From Daphnia carinata (taxonomy: Eukaryota > Arthropoda > Branchiopoda > Diplostraca > Daphniidae): DNA of 64,000 nt. Each line of letters opens with the position of its first letter. Position 1 is the stretch's first letter. The translations under genes and the position numbers were made by a program. The notes under the pieces are model-generated. The model ran no database searches, was not told where the DNA came from, and worked only from the letters and a program-made list of their open reading frames with translations. This document shows positions 43,990-58,371 of the stretch, in pieces. The stretch is taken from the NCBI RefSeq assembly GCF_022539665.2, contig NC_081337.1:776239-840238 (forward strand), in the 5' to 3' direction.

Positions 43990-44421
43990 CAGACCTGCCG
44001 TAATCGCGATTGAAAATTAATCGCAATTGCGATTTCGATTAATATTTTAATCGGTGATCAAATTATTTTAAAATAATCGAAATCGGCGATTAAAGTGAAA
44101 AGAAATTATTTTTTAATCGCGATTATTTTCGATTATTTGGCGACATCTATGAACCGCAGATGAAACTATATGAAAGTCTACTCATAGCTGTGTCACTTTT
44201 CTAGCAGACGCTTTTTTGAAATGTTCACTTATTTCAATTGAAACAATGGCAAGTTATTTCCTTGCTGCTAGATGGCGTCCAAAAATAATCGGAAAAACAA
44301 TTGCTAAAATTTAATCGAAAATAAAATTTTTTCAACAGACGAATGATCGCCGATTATTTTTTTTGCGCGATTATCGACGGTTACCGATAATCGCCCAAGA
44401 AATAATCGGACGGCAAGTCTG
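43990..44421 (+). mobile_element. 432-bp non-autonomous hAT (MITE) of the 22,996 family
   Basis: Termini CAGACCTGCCGTAATCGCG and (inverted) CAGACTTGCCGTCCGATT match the 3.2-kb hAT, including subterminal palindromes. A perfect 8-bp duplication GGTAAAAC lies at 43982-43989 and 44422-44429. No coding capacity. Confidence 0.92.
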
Positions 44422-44429
44422 GGTAAAAC

Positions 44430-45174
44430 GGATTGCCATATATATATCTGTGAAAAAAATGTTTTTTTTCGCGATTTTTTCGATTTTGACATTGCATTAG
44501 GGTTCGCGGCATCTAGTGCTAGAAAATCTAAGTTATTCGCTGAGTTGTTCCCTTTTCCCTGATTTTCTTTAAAAGTTTTTCAACAAAAAATACTGGACGT
44601 TTACATGCTCGGGTGGTAAACTTTTAATATAATCAGCTGTAGCTCCGTGTAATCGGTTCTTAGAGTTGAGTCAAAACAATACGTACTTTTTAAAAATCTT
44701 AACCTGGTTTAGGTCTGCTTACCCATGGGCTGAAATACGGACCATCTGTGATCTGGAAGAACCGCACCGAAAACCAAAATGACGCGACCCGATAGAAGCA
44801 AGGGCGCTCGCTATAAAGACAGACAGAAAAAGGAAAGAGCTGGCAACATTTGGCAAAGATGTCAGCCTCCACAGCAATCAGAGAGGGCGCGTTTGTACAT
44901 TGTGGACCATTAGATTTGTTTGCCACTCCTCCATGCCGTTTAGCCTATGTGTATAGAAGATTTTCAAAAAGCTCCGCCAAGGAGTTCGTGCCTCTTGTGA
45001 TCGTAGTAAGACAAAAAAAGAAAGAGAAGAAAAACAGACAAAAAAACAAAAAAATGATAAGATGTGCAGAGTTCTTAAAAACCACTCATCCTACACATCT
45101 GTTATTCTAATTTTTAGATGTGCTTAATCCTCAGATAAACAATAAAAATTTTAAAACGCCGAAGAGAAGACGTC
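44430..45174. other. upstream region of USP24
   Basis: No supported gene; a short A-rich frame (44850-45110) is probably 5' UTR or promoter sequence. Confidence 0.4.
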
Positions 45175-48100
45175 ATGGACGTCGAAGATGAAAATATCAG
45201 CACCTTAATGGCCATGGGATTTCCAGACATTGGGGAAATTAAAAGGGCACTGCGTTTATCAAAAAATGATTTGAATGAAGCTGTTGCCATTCTCACCAAC
45301 GATCAATCTGTGTCTTCCTATGGGCCTGTTAGTGATTTAAATATTGATGTTGATATGAAAGAGGTAGCTGGTGTTTCTAAAGGATCAAGTGAAGAAGCAT
45401 CTGTGGCTGAAGTGAAATTTTCTTTTTGCAAACATTTTATTTGTTTCCCTAAAACTTAAATTTATAACTCCTAGAGTGGAAATGATGGCTTTCCTGAAAC
45501 CCACCTGTATGAGTTGGAGTCAAGGGTCTTTACAGACCAATGGTCTATACCCTACAAGAAAGATGAAAGTTTACACAAATGCCTTGCAGCTGCCACAAAG
45601 CTGATAGAAGAAGGTATTCAGCTAAAATTTTCTCTACATTATTTTTTTTTTTCATTTTTGTTAGTTTTACTCACTTTTTTAATTCAATGAAGGTTTTGGA
45701 GAGAATGATGAAAACATGCAGAGGTTTCTAAATAAATGCATGCCTGAAGCATTCAGAAAATTACTAAATTCTACAGCAGTGCAAAGATGGAACTCTGAAA
45801 TCCAAAAGGGAATCTTTAATATGCTGGAGCTATTTGTTGATCTTCTTGTTGTTCGTATGAAGCACAAACCAGTTCCTGTTCAAATGCTTAATCAGGTGTT
45901 TACATTGGCCTGTGATTTGGATTGTGAATGGAATTGCAAGAATAAAGGACAGCAAAGTGAAGAAAAGCATTGGGAAGATTTGTTTGGTCCAGGGGAAATA
46001 TTTGCAAGATCCCCTGAAAATTTTAACCAGGTAATTTCTGTATTGTATCAACCCTTTTTTTGTTGTTATGTTTTTGATTGTCTTGTGTAAGTTGAAAAGG
46101 GCCAGTTTACAAATCTTTGTTTGTTTTGAAGGACCCTTATGGCTGGCTTGTAGATCTTCTGAATCATTTTGGAGTAAAGAATGGATTTGGAATGATTCAG
46201 GATAGTTTTGAAGATGATCTAGATCCTGTTTCTATGTCAGCAATATTAAGACCATTGGGAAATTGTGCTGAATTTTTGAACCCGTCGGCTGTGTGTCCAA
46301 TGCTTACAAAGTGCCTGAATCAAGCCCTTAATCATGTTACTAAATTAGATGAAAAAGATTTAAAGAACAAGGTTAGCTCAACTAGGCCGTTAAGCTAACA
46401 TTCTTTTGTAGGAAAATTTTATAAGAATTTTTGTTTCAGGATATTGGAGCTGTTCTTGAACTGCTGGTTGCATTAAAGTTACTCTGCAAGTGTTTGTGGC
46501 CTGATCTTGCTGACAGGATGAACAACATCCGCCTTGAAGTTATATTGCGTATGTTGAAAACACCTCATTTTAGCACACGGATGAATGCCCTAAAAGTAAT
46601 TTTTCCTTTCTTCTTCGTTACTGAGATACCAGCAACTTAATTCAAAAGATAACTATGTGTTATTTTACAGGAGGTATCAAAGCTGGTTGAAGAAGCGGAA
46701 TCCACATCACCAAAGAAGTCTTCAATTCCTGGAGACCAGTTGGCGGAATGGTTGTCCGATCATCAGGTGTTGTCCGTTGCTCTTGAAGGCAATATTGATC
46801 ATGTACAGTACACCGATCGAATTAAAGGTTAGCTAATGTTTGTTTTTTTCTTTCTTCTTCTACCATTTTGCTTACTGTAGACCAACTTTATACCTAGGCC
46901 TTGTCGAATTTTTGGGCCCACGCCTAAGCTCCGATGAACTGAGCCAAATCTGGGCTATGGGAGAAAAAAGTTTTCATGTTGTCGATAATCTTCACAGTGT
47001 TCTAGCTGCGGCCGCCCCAAAGCTCGCACCGGCACAATTGGATCATTTGTTGCTTCTTGTCCAAGAGGTAAAATTTGCCTTATTACGGTTGTCAACTACT
47101 GTTATTGCTATCCCTGATATTAGTTTACTATTATGGTTTCTTGTTACAAGAGGATTGCATTTCAAACTCCATAACTAGATTACTAAAAAAAAAAAAAAAA
47201 TTAATAATAGATAAGAAATAATAAAGCAAATGTGGTAACACTAATTAATGTCTTGAAAAATGGTTGTAAATGTTTTCTATAGAAATGGCAGCGCAACTCG
47301 AATGATCGAATGCGAGAAAAGCTACTCAGCTTTCTTGGACAGCTAGGGAAAGAGTGTCGAGTATCAAAAACCGGTTCGAAAATATTGGAAACGTTATGGG
47401 ATTTGGCCCGCTACGCCGGACTTCCGTGTCACTTGGTAGAGAGAGCCCTTGATGAACATTTGAGTGTGTTGGCGGAAATACCGAACAAGGAGCAATTGAG
47501 AAAAACATACGTTTTACGCTGTATCGACGATTTGAAAAAAGGGAATCAGGTAATTTGTTTTTCATGGATTGAAAAAAAATGAGCGTGATTCGTTTGTTAA
47601 CTATTTTAATATTAAATATTATGCTTCATTTATTTCCATTTTTGTAGGGTACTCTTCCATTGCTTCGACATTTATTGAATGTTGCTCGAAGCATGGTAAA
47701 AGGAAGTGGGACTTACCATAAACCAGATAAAGCTGCCTTGGCAGAGTGGAATGCGAGTCACGAAATTGTTAAACTTCTCCTAGTCTCCCTTGGAAAATGT
47801 CATCTACAGGCTGTTGCTTCAGCCAAACTTTTGTGCAAATCGTTAACTCAAGAGACGATTGTAGATACAAGATATGGCTATCGACACGGGCAACTTGTTC
47901 AGGCACATCTTGATTTGTTGCAAATGCTTTTGAAAGAAGCTGACTTATATCTTCCATGGGCTCGGTGTAAGGAGATGTGGGACGTTCTTGTAACGAATCC
48001 AGATGGATGTGAAGCCGACAGAGAGGTTCGTTTACTTCACTGCTAGAAATATTTATAATAATTCTAACGTATATTTACCCCTGCTCAATTTATTTCACAG

Positions 48101-51100
48101 TGTTGTTTCCAGTGGTTTGCATCCTGCTTGGGTGACATGCAGCCTGATACACAAAGTGCTCTATTTCGAGAAAAAATCTTAAAAAGTGACCCTGTTCATC
48201 TTACTTTGAAAGGATTTGAATGCGTAAAAACGTTTTTCGAATCTGTAAATGTGTCAGATGGTAAAATGCGAAGGTTTGGAACGCAAGCGGTAAGAATAAT
48301 AGGTGTTGCATACAATAGGTCACAATGATTTATTTTTGGGTTCTGTAATAGATGGTGGAGAAATTAGATCCAGTTGGTACTGATTATTTTTGGCAAGTTG
48401 CCTTGGAGTCTCCAAATGAAGATTTAGCCAAGGAAGCCATGACACACATTTTGGATATCTCATATTTGCATCTTGCACCTCGGTTGAAGAAAGATCCTGC
48501 GGTGTTGCATAGGAAATTTATTAATGATTGCTACAAGCGGCTAGAAACTCAAGTTCCCTGTTCCAAAGCTACGGGCTCAACCACTCCTACCATTGCATTG
48601 GCTCAGTTAAAGTCATTGGCACCTGATAAAAAGTAATCAGATCAGGAAATGCATCCGTATCATAGGACTGTTTTTGATGCATCTCTTTTTCTTTCTAGAT
48701 CTGGCTGTCTCCAGCACATCAGGCGACTGTTGGAACTAGTGGAGAAATATATAAGTGTCATTGAAGAAAGCCACCCAGCTCCAAGGACAATTCTACCTCA
48801 TGGACTATCATTCAAAGGGGAACCATTAGGGTTGCATATAAAAACCGAAGACTCCAAAACGGACATTGATTTATTGGTAAAAAAAAATTTTTAGGACCAT
48901 GTAATAGTCAAGTTCCAAGTTGTGAAAAACAAAGATCGTTAATAGGTCCATAGCCATGAAACTGTATGGGCGGTAAAACAAAAAATAGCTTCCCTTCTAC
49001 GCCTGAATGCTGAACAGCTAATGTTAGTCATTGGTGATCGTCCCTCTATCCTAGGTAACTCAGAAACAAGTGATTAGGATACTTCAAATGCGATAGTGTA
49101 ACAGAACCCGCCGTCTACGTTTTGCGACTAGGTCGGGAACAAAAATCATTAAGTCAACTGGGTTGTACTGACAAACAAACGTGGGTCGTTAAATCAACAT
49201 CTGGGGCTGGGACTGTATCGAGTGGTGCGCAGCTTACTGAGGTATACGCTGAACCCTCAGGTTGAGGCACAATTTCATTTCGTTATTTCATGCATTGCAT
49301 CTTGCTGTGACCTCAGTTGAAAGAAAATTGGGATGAACTACCTAGCACCCCATCCCCAGTTGTTGGAGCTTTGTCGCCAGAAGCAGGTGAAAACGAAATG
49401 GAGGAGGCTGCTGCTGTTTGCACTTCCAATACATCTGCTGCTCGCATGTCTTTCCACATAGAACAAGAGCGATCCTTACCTGGCATCGTTATGGCTAATG
49501 GTGGTCAAGTCTTCACCATGCTTTATCAACTCTCAGAAATTAATGATTTAAAGTAATAAACCATATTGGCATTAACCTACTATAGGTACTTATCGCCCTT
49601 ATTTGTGATTACCAGAATTCAAGAAACTATTCGGAGGCTATTGCATTTAATTCCAACAGATCCAGCAGTGCTAGAAGTTCTGGAAAAGGTTGCTTCAAGA
49701 CGTTCTGCTGCTTCTGCTTTCTCGACCGCCGCCTCGTATGACGCCGATAAGCGTCCACGGCCTTCCGTTGCCTTGAATGCCAGTAACCCGAGTACCTTGA
49801 CACCTCCTGTGCGTGGAAGTGGGTCGAATATTGTGGGACATGCAGCGATCGCGACGTCTCCGACAAAAAGTACCATACATTCATCCTCTTTGCTTTAGTT
49901 TTCGTTTCTTCTTTTTCCTGTTTTTCTTTTTTAGATTTTTGATTTTTAGCAATAAGGGGTGTTTTTACTTTTCAGGCATACCTGCACTTCCTGTGTCCCA
50001 CAGGCCGGGCGGATTGACTAGTACTATACGTTCTGCGAGCTTCCGGCGTATTCCCCATCATCTTCCTGTAGATAAAAATGATTCCAAGGAATCTGTGGAA
50101 GATATGCTTCGAGGTTTATTAAATCCGACTGCCCCATCCATGTCTCCATTTCGAGTACTTTATAATCTTGAGGTAAATAACTGAAATTTTTGCCATGTCT
50201 TGAATATAGATGTTACAACTCTTGTGAATCCTAGGTTCTATCCGGGCGGTTAATGCCAACGTTCTTCGACAGTACTGCGGTGAACAACAGTAATGTCTTC
50301 AAGCAAGAATTTCTGTCAGCTTGTGGACTGAACTTTGTGTCTCGTGTTCTCCGCAAAGACTATTTTTCTCAAGATGTAAATTATGAAATTCGACAGGGTT
50401 GCTGTCTAATTGCGTTACAGTTGGCACGTTTTTTGTTGTGTGGGGAAGTGGATGAGGCGGCTTCAAGCATGGCAACGAAATCGCAAATGACTCCCTCAAA
50501 GTTACAATTAACGCCAACCAAAATGACGCCCACGAAAATTTCTCCTATGCGCCAGACAACACCGATGAAAATTCAGCTTTCGCCTATAAAGTTGCAATCC
50601 GTCACCACTTCGTTGAGCTTTTCCTGTAGCCCCGTGAAAGAAACTTCCTTAGAGACGGCTAAAGCAGCTTTGCAGGTGTTGCAAACTCTGAGCGAGGCCG
50701 AATTCCTAGACATGATTTCTTGCTTCGTCCGCGTCTGTTGGGCAGCCGCTGCAGGGAAGTTGTACCTGGCTGCAGCACCTGGATCATCCTCTCTACCAAA
50801 CAAAGACTTTGGTGGCACAGGCGAAAGTGGCGCTGGCAGCAATTGTAGCATCCCATCGTCTCAATCGAATCCTGGTAGAAGAAGTCGTCAGAGTAGCACG
50901 GGTAGCACTAGCAGCAGTAGTAGCTCTGGAGATACCGACACTACTGGTTTATATTTTGGAATATGCGCTTCTAACAAAGAACTGTGTAGTAAAGACATTC
51001 TCATCGCCTGTGAAGCTCTTGAGTTGTTGATAACGTGTCTCGAAGTACGAGGCACGAAAGAGCTAACGGCATTTTTCTCCTTCCCATACGTAAAAGGTAA

Positions 51101-54100
51101 GCATTTTCTAGCACTTGCGTAAATTCTTAACAGCTAAATTGCCTTCATTTTATATTTTGTTCATTCAGATTTCATTATCGACATTCTTCTTGGTTGTGCC
51201 AGTTCAGAGGTGAGAGACAAAGCTTCGGCTCTGTTTTTCAGACTCAGCCAAGCACAAAATCAATTTAGTAAGCATTCGCTAACTCAGGTAAGAGTTCTTG
51301 AAATTATTTTGTCATAGACAAGCTTATGAAGTGAAAAATTGTTTTACCGAAAATCCAGATATTAGTTAAGGCCCCAGTTCCACTATGGATAACATCTTGT
51401 ACCACGCGAGGGGCATCCCAGCGACTTCTAGCGCAGTGTAGTCAATATTTTAATCTACGCTGTCGCTTGTTATCATCACTGTCTTCAGCTGATCAGCGCA
51501 GTTTAGGGCTTGTGGCTGTATCGATGCTCAACGATGAAGTTGCATGGTTATCAAATTTTACTCCGTATAGTGGAACCTATTCCAACGAAATGGAACAAGC
51601 TGATAATGCTTTGTTGGCTGGCCATTTGAATGTGGTGAGAGGACTGCTAAATTGCGAAGGCGTAAGTACAATGGCAACATTGTTTTTAAAATGAAAGATA
51701 AATACTAATACCAAATACTAATACCGATCATAATTTATCCAGCATGTACTGAAATCTTCGACATTTAAGCTCCTATTTCCTCTTTAGTTTCACAATAATT
51801 TAGCGATTAATTTATGTCCTAACGCAAATTTCTTCATATTTTAGGTAAATCGAAAAGAAGCAGGAAAACTTTTGATTCCTGACCTTCTTAACCAATACCT
51901 TTTCCCGGCGTCGAAATTAATCGCTGAGGGATTGAAGCGCTCCAGCTTCTTATCCACGCCCACGAATATCAATCCGAAATGCAGTCAAGCGGAATCGAGA
52001 CTTGCGGCGTACGCATTAATCATTGAATTGGTGTTTGACTGCAGAGAAAATCTTGAAGCCATCGTCAAACAGTTAATATCAATGCATCATAGATTCAACC
52101 CAGATTTAGCGAAAGAATTTGAGGTAAGTCTATCTTTTTATGTATTGTACACATTGACGAATTGTATGTTACGATCTGCATACCTTTTTCTCGGGTTAGC
52201 AAAGTAGAGGGAAGTTTCACTTACCGCTCTTTGCTCGCTCTTCGCTTACCCGAGGGAAAAATTAATGCTATAGGCGCAATAAAAACAACTTTGCCGCGAT
52301 AAAACATTTTACTAATGATTTATATATGAAATCTAGTTCGAACCAGCTGTGGAAGGTCGAGCTACTTGTAATTATGTGGGGTTAAAAAATGCAGGAGCAA
52401 CTTGTTATATGAATTCAGTTATCCAGCAACTCCTTCTCATCCCAGGCCTCAAAGAAAGCCTTTTGGCAATCGATGATGAAGACTCGGACGAAGACACACT
52501 TTTTTTTCAGTTCCAAATGGTCATGGGGCACTTGCAGGTATCTACCACGATTTTCGTTTCCATGTTTATGCATAAAAATTTTCATTTTCTCACTATTTAG
52601 GATTCTAAGCTGCAACACTATGTCCCTGAGAAGTTTTGGCGTTGCTTACGACTTCGTGGTCAACCAGTTAACGTTCGTGAACAGCAAGACTCTTTTGAAT
52701 TCTTCACACATCTGGCTGATAGTATCGACGAACATCTCTTCAGAAGTGAGCGTGAAAAATTATTTCAGAATACGCTTGGTGGCGTTTTCAGCGACCAAAT
52801 GATCTGCAAAGAATGCCCGCATCGATACGAACGAGAGCAAATCTTCCTTGCTTTGAATCTTACTGTAAAGAGCCACAATCTGGTAGACTCACTAGAGCAG
52901 TTTGTTAAAGGAGAACTTTTAGAAGGGGATAATGCCTACTTTTGTGAAGAGTGTGGCGTGAAGGTAAATAATGAAAAACATTTAGTTGTCCGTTACGTAA
53001 ATTTTTTAACATTTGGTTTCCAAAATAGAGGAACACGGTTAAACGCATGTGTATTAAAACACTGCCATCAACCTTGGTAATTCAACTTAAGCGTTTCTAC
53101 TATGACTGGGATGCGGGAAGGTCCCTCAAGTTTGATGATTATTTTCAGGTTGGTTTGTCATTTTCGAAATCATAAGGTTAATTACAAGATTTTTTTCTTT
53201 CCTCTGTAGTTTCCGTGGGATTTAGATATGGCACCGTACACGTCAGAAGGCATCCAAGAGCGAGAACGAACTGACAGTCCTAGTGTGGATGTAACTTTAA
53301 CGTCTTCCTCCAAGAATCGCAACAGCCTAACTTTAAAGAGTACCCGAATGTCGTCAAGCAACTATGAGCTCGTCGGTGTCGTTGTACACAGTGGGCAAGC
53401 TAGCGCGGGACATTATTATTCGTTTATCAAAGAAAGGAAGCGTTCGGACAGCACTTCTCGTAATCGATGGCTGAAATTCAACGATACGACAGTTGAAGAA
53501 TTTGAAATGAATGATACAACGCTAGAAGCTGAATGCTTTGGTGGGACCTATAAAGCAAAAAGCTACGATACCAGTAATTTAGCTCCGTCACCTTTATTGC
53601 CTAACTTTGTTTCATGTCTCTTTTGTTTTTCTAAATTTTTGTGTGTGTGTGTGTGTGTTTGTTTTCTATAATTATCTGTATTTTGTTTTGTCGTTCAGCG
53701 AATGGTTTTCCAGAAACACGACAGCGGTACTGGAACGGCTACATTCTCTTCTATGACAGAGTGGAAGATCCCACAAAAACACCGCGAACTCCACGTAAGG
53801 GAACTATCAACTCAGTTACAAATTCCAGTATTGTGACTAGAAGCCGATCCTTCCGTGCTGTTGGATCACTATCGACCACACCCAATAAACTTTCATCAGC
53901 TTCGGTAATTACTATTTCTGCGCAAGCATAGAGTAGACGAACATCATAACATTTTTGGTTCTTCAGATTGGATGCGTCCCGCAACGTGACAGCCTGAGTC
54001 AGTTGTCAGAATTGCTCAACCATGGAGAAAGGCAAGGTGTTTTTGGAGGCAAAATGCCTGCTCGCGTACAGCAAGCTGTCAGAGAAGAAAATCTTCGTTT

Positions 54101-56539
54101 TCTGAAATCTCGGGATGTATATTGTCCCGACTATTACGAATTTATCTACGAATTGTGTCAAGTAGGAACAATTGAAATAGTTCATTATTTTCGATGTTCC
54201 AAAACAGTGTTTTTAATCTACTCTTCTTAAATAGGCTAATGCATCTAAGGACGTGACAACCGGCACGTGCGCAATACCATCAGTGAATCTTGCGGTTCAC
54301 TTCCTTTGTCACACCTATTTACGAATACGTGCAAAAGAATCCAGTCGGCTTTCTTCTTGGGTGGATCTTATCAACAATTACACATCCGAATTTAAGGAGT
54401 GTTCTCTCTGGATCGTTGATTTTTGGTCAGGGGAAGAGGGCACCAAGCATATCAAATCCTTCCTATTGGAATGTCCATCGCGCAGTGTACGTCATCAATT
54501 TTCGAGGATATTGGAAAACTCTTTATCGAGTTTCTTTAACCATGGAGGTCAAACGGTATTAAATCATAGAAGGAGCAGAGCAACAATTCTTACAAATTCA
54601 GCTGCGCTGGCTGCGATCCTTTTTCAATGTGACTAAAACACGTGTCTGTATTGTTCCAGACTGAGCTGTGTTTAATTAAGCTGGTTGAATCCCTGCTGTC
54701 GATGCTAGACAAAGATGTTCCAGACAATTGCAAAACGTGCCCTCAATTTTTTTACCTTCTTTCATCCTATGCGAATATGGTACCTAATGCACATGTTTAT
54801 TAATTAATTAATTTTCTTTTTGTTTGTTTTTGTTTTATATTATTTTTATTATCACTATAATTTTTTTATAAAGTATTGACCATTCTTGTTTTAGGGAGTT
54901 AAACAATGTCAACATTTATTTCAACTTGGTGCATTCCGTAAGCTTCTGGTGTTCCTTTTGGGAGCCGACAGGGTTGGACAAAGTCCGCCATCGCCTTCAT
55001 GTTCTCCGCGAGAAAACCATTCTAAGCCAACAACTATGAGTCAAAAAGGTCTTGCAATTCCTTTGCCAGCTCCTTCACCAACCTCTACATTGCAAAGAAG
55101 ATGGAGCCAAACACAAGCCAAGGATTTCCATGATCTTCATACGACATTGGCGACGATGATCCTTCAGTGTGATTTGCAAGACGAAGACGCCGTAGTTCAC
55201 GAAGCTGACAATAGCGGAAAGTTTGCTGCACCCTCTGATGTGACAGCAGCTCTATATGGACAAAACTCAGTTTTTTACCTCCAAGTATTTTCCATTCAAT
55301 CAATGGCATTACTTCACGTATTCGACACTGCTATATTCTCTTTTAGGAATTAGTCGTAGCGTGCTGCCATTTGAATAACATCAGTTGTACGTCAGCAGTA
55401 ATCCGAATGTTGCTGTATGCCGCCCGGGGCAAATTGGATTTTTCACGTGCTCTTCTTCGTGAAACTCTGGTTGGTTTTCTAACTTGTTGTGAAATTTCAG
55501 CAAAACCTTATTACAATTTGGTCTACTTTTATATAGCACCAGTGCGCGGTTGTTTCCGCAAGCGAACTAAAAAATTTGACACAACTACTTCAAGAAATTC
55601 TGGTACTGTATCGCTCACCAAATTGTACATATGTCACTTTGTTTGCTTATTCAAATTTCGGTTTTTCGAATAACGTCTTAGGTTTTGGAAGATGGCCAGC
55701 AGTTTAATCGACTTCAGTGCGTTATAGATGGTTTTACCGACAAGGATGGCCAATCAGTTGAAGGCGTTCTAGGTAAAGTAGTATCATAAGGGGTTCAGAA
55801 AAACGAGATATTTCCAATGCCTATATCAGCTGGTGGAAGACAAATAATACGAAACACGTCTATTCTATAGAATTTCATTACGTAATACGGAGCACTGATA
55901 GTCTATAGAATTTCGTAATTCTTAATCTTCCATTTTATTATTCTTACTGAACTTGATGCACCGTGTTTAATTTTCGTTTGTTAGATTAGATTAGCAATTC
56001 TATTTAGCGTATCCGTAACCGCCGACTGCAGGTGGCTTAAGGTTTTTTATTTTCTCTAGCGTTGATACAATCGCAGCAGAATAATGACAGTCGGCGGGCC
56101 TATCAGCTAATGAAATTCCTGGTCAGCCTAGCCAATCGCTTGCAGGTTGCGAAAGACTACTTGTTACAGTCACCAAGCAAGTGGCAATGGTCTGTAAACT
56201 GGCTGAAACAGAAGATAGAACAAAGCTACTGGTCACCGCACGCTGACTTGAGCAATGAAAACTCGAACACTCGAATATTTCAGCGAACAACGTCTGCTCA
56301 GGTAAGAAGCTATTTTGAATAATGGCTTGGTTCACAGAAGTATATGAACATTGATTTATCTCTGTTAGGTTACGCTGGAGGAAGCTACAGCACTATTGAC
56401 CGAGTTCGAATCATCAGACATGGAAACAGAAACTGACCTCGAGTTTGGATTAGCCCAGTCTGCCGAGAATGATGAGACGTCCACTACCCTAGAATCAGCC
56501 TCGATGTCGAAGTGTCGTTTCAGCTTAGGTCCCTCTTAA
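45175..56539 (+). CDS. USP24: USP24 ubiquitin carboxyl-terminal hydrolase
   Basis: Large deubiquitinase of about 35 exons (first 45175-45411, last 56369-56539), nearly all with clear GT-AG junctions in phase. An N-terminal UBA domain (MGFPDIGEIKRALRLSKND) is followed by long helical repeats including YELESRVFTDQWSIPYKK and SVALEGNIDHVQY, as in animal USP24. The catalytic USP domain has the Cys box VGLKNAGATCYMNSVIQQL (exon 52337-52537), zinc pairs CKEC and CEEC, and the His box GHYYSFIK with WLKFND (exon 53210-53573). The C-terminal region is USP24-like (KFLVSLANRL, WQWSVNWLKQKIEQSYW, FQRTTSAQ). The first donor (GAA|GTGAAA) and the junctions between 55347 and 55682 are my weakest calls. No lesion seen. 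Confidence 0.92.
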
Positions 56540-57045
56540 ATTGGTTATGGTGCCCATTTAAGTTGCCTGTTATGAAGCCAGCTGTTGTCGATTTTTGTGC
56601 ATTGAAAGATCTGTATCGTTAAGTGCATGTGCCTGTCGTTACAGCAGTCCAAACCCCCTCTAAAAGCTGTTTGAATATGTGCCAACTTTACATGTCCGCT
56701 TCACGTAGACAGACGGACGTGATCACCTTTCTTTGAAGCTAACGAATTACCTTGTAAGCGTGATGCAAATACAGTTTCAATAGCCACTGGCGTTTATTTC
56801 TTTAAATAACGAATCTCATGGACTTGTAGGAAATCAGTTGGTGCCATGTCACTGAGTATGCTTTACAACAGGACGGGGATGTTACTAATTCCATCACGAC
56901 AAAGACGAAGGGAAGAGGAACAAATGAAGCATGTTAAGTATATACATCAAGGACAGTCTCTTGGTGAAAACGATGAAGCCCGTTTGGTTAATGAATTGTA
57001 TTTCCAACACTGGGAAACTGTAAGATATGGTCGAGAGAATGATTG
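56540..57045 (+). other. USP24 3' flank with small ORF
   Basis: A 102-codon frame (56846-57154) reads protein-like (RQRRREEEQMKHVKYIHQG) and overlaps the antisense 3' end of CFDP1. I cannot assign it; it could be a tiny gene, a retained fragment or chance. Confidence 0.25.
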
Positions 57046-58001
57046 TTACGAATTGGATTTTCGCCCAGCACGTAAAGTTTTTTCGATTTCAAACTGTTTT
57101 ACGTCGGCTCGTTCCAGAAAAGCTTGTCTCTCCAAAAATCCCTTTTTGCCTTGATTAAAGGATTTCAGATCTTCTGCTATTCCTTCATCATGCTTAAATT
57201 TGTCCCAATCAAGTTTAGATTTCTCCAAGGTGCTCAGCTTAGATTTTTTGTTAGATAACTGACTGGTCAAGCTAGAAAGGCCACCAGCTCTCAAAGCAGG
57301 TCTTTTTCCTTTAATCTCCTGTGAACTTATGGATGCAATCTTCTGATTTTTCTCTGAGATTCTGAATTGAACAATAATAGTCAAATAACCAATTGAATAA
57401 GAACAAGGATTAGCTTTGGTTACAGCTTGACATTTCTATGATGTAATGATAAAAAATTTAATACTCAATTTTTTCTCCAGCAAATTCGTAGATTTTTGAG
57501 GTTGCTGGTGATGCAATAGAAGGTGTCACTATTTCCTTTGCTTTTTTTAATTCAGACACATCCTTAAAAGAAGCCCAAAGACTATCCACTCTTTCTTTGT
57601 TATCTGCAGCAGCATAAATGGTTTTTATTTTGTCTTCTTTATCTTGCACAGCAGAATTTCTTGCTTTGCTAGAAAATCAATTAACAGTTGAAAGGAAAAA
57701 TGTCATATCACATTGGATGTATTAACAGAAGGAATATTTACGTTTTAATTTTTTTTTTTTTTGAACACAATTTTTGTTTCTTCGAAACAGATCCATGTTC
57801 CACAACTTGATCACCATCACTGCTGGAACTATGTTCAGGTTCATCTGTTAATTCTTCAACATCACTTTCAGCACCTAAATAAAATTAAGCAGGTCAGACA
57901 TGCTAGGTTGGAAGTTTCAAGGAGTCATTTCCGAAAAAATCACCAGTTGGAATGTAGTCCTCGTCACTGGAATCAGAAGAATAGTTTTCTTCATTTAACA
58001 T
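57046..58001 (-). CDS. CFDP1: CFDP1/Bucentaur (BCNT-C) chromatin protein
   Basis: Minus strand, four exons: 58001-57944, 57874-57742, 57668-57465, 57361-57046; 711 nt, 236 residues, phases all agree. The acidic N-terminus has SDEDYIPTG, as in vertebrate CFDP1. The middle has LWASF and KIYEFAGEKIE. The C-terminal BCNT domain has STLEKSKLDWDKFK, GFLERQAFLERAD and QFEIEKTLR. Yeast Swc5 and Drosophila Yeti are relatives acting in SWR1/SRCAP-type H2A.Z loading. I chose ATG 58001 because the open frame upstream has no ATG and the acidic motif then sits at the N-terminus as in homologues. Tail-to-tail with USP24. Confidence 0.9.
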
Positions 58002-58371
58002 TTCGGCCACACTTGTGCTATCGTTAATTTGAAAAGAAGCAAGAGGTAAATGCTCGAATAGCTCGTTACCCTTTTGCTCGTGCCTGAATTTGTCAGCCAC
58101 AACGATGAAATTTTAGTCGTCTGCTTCATGAGCTCGATGGATTTGTTGGGGGCTGGATCTTCGATCATTGGATGCCGAGGTGTGCGTTTCTTATAACGTT
58201 TTACCGGTAGTTAACACCAACGTGAATAATTTTACCAATAGTTAACTTCGTAAGCGTAAATTACCGCATATCTCTACGAATAACGCGTTAATTTTAAAAA
58301 CAATTAGATTTGTTTAATAGCCGTAATTAATTTAACGCATTACCTTTCCAATAATATTCATCTCCTCAAAG

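Noticed and set aside
58002-58100. Upstream GTG start for CFDP1 (58100)
   Set aside because: Non-AUG, and homologues begin just before the acidic DEDY motif, which fits ATG 58001.
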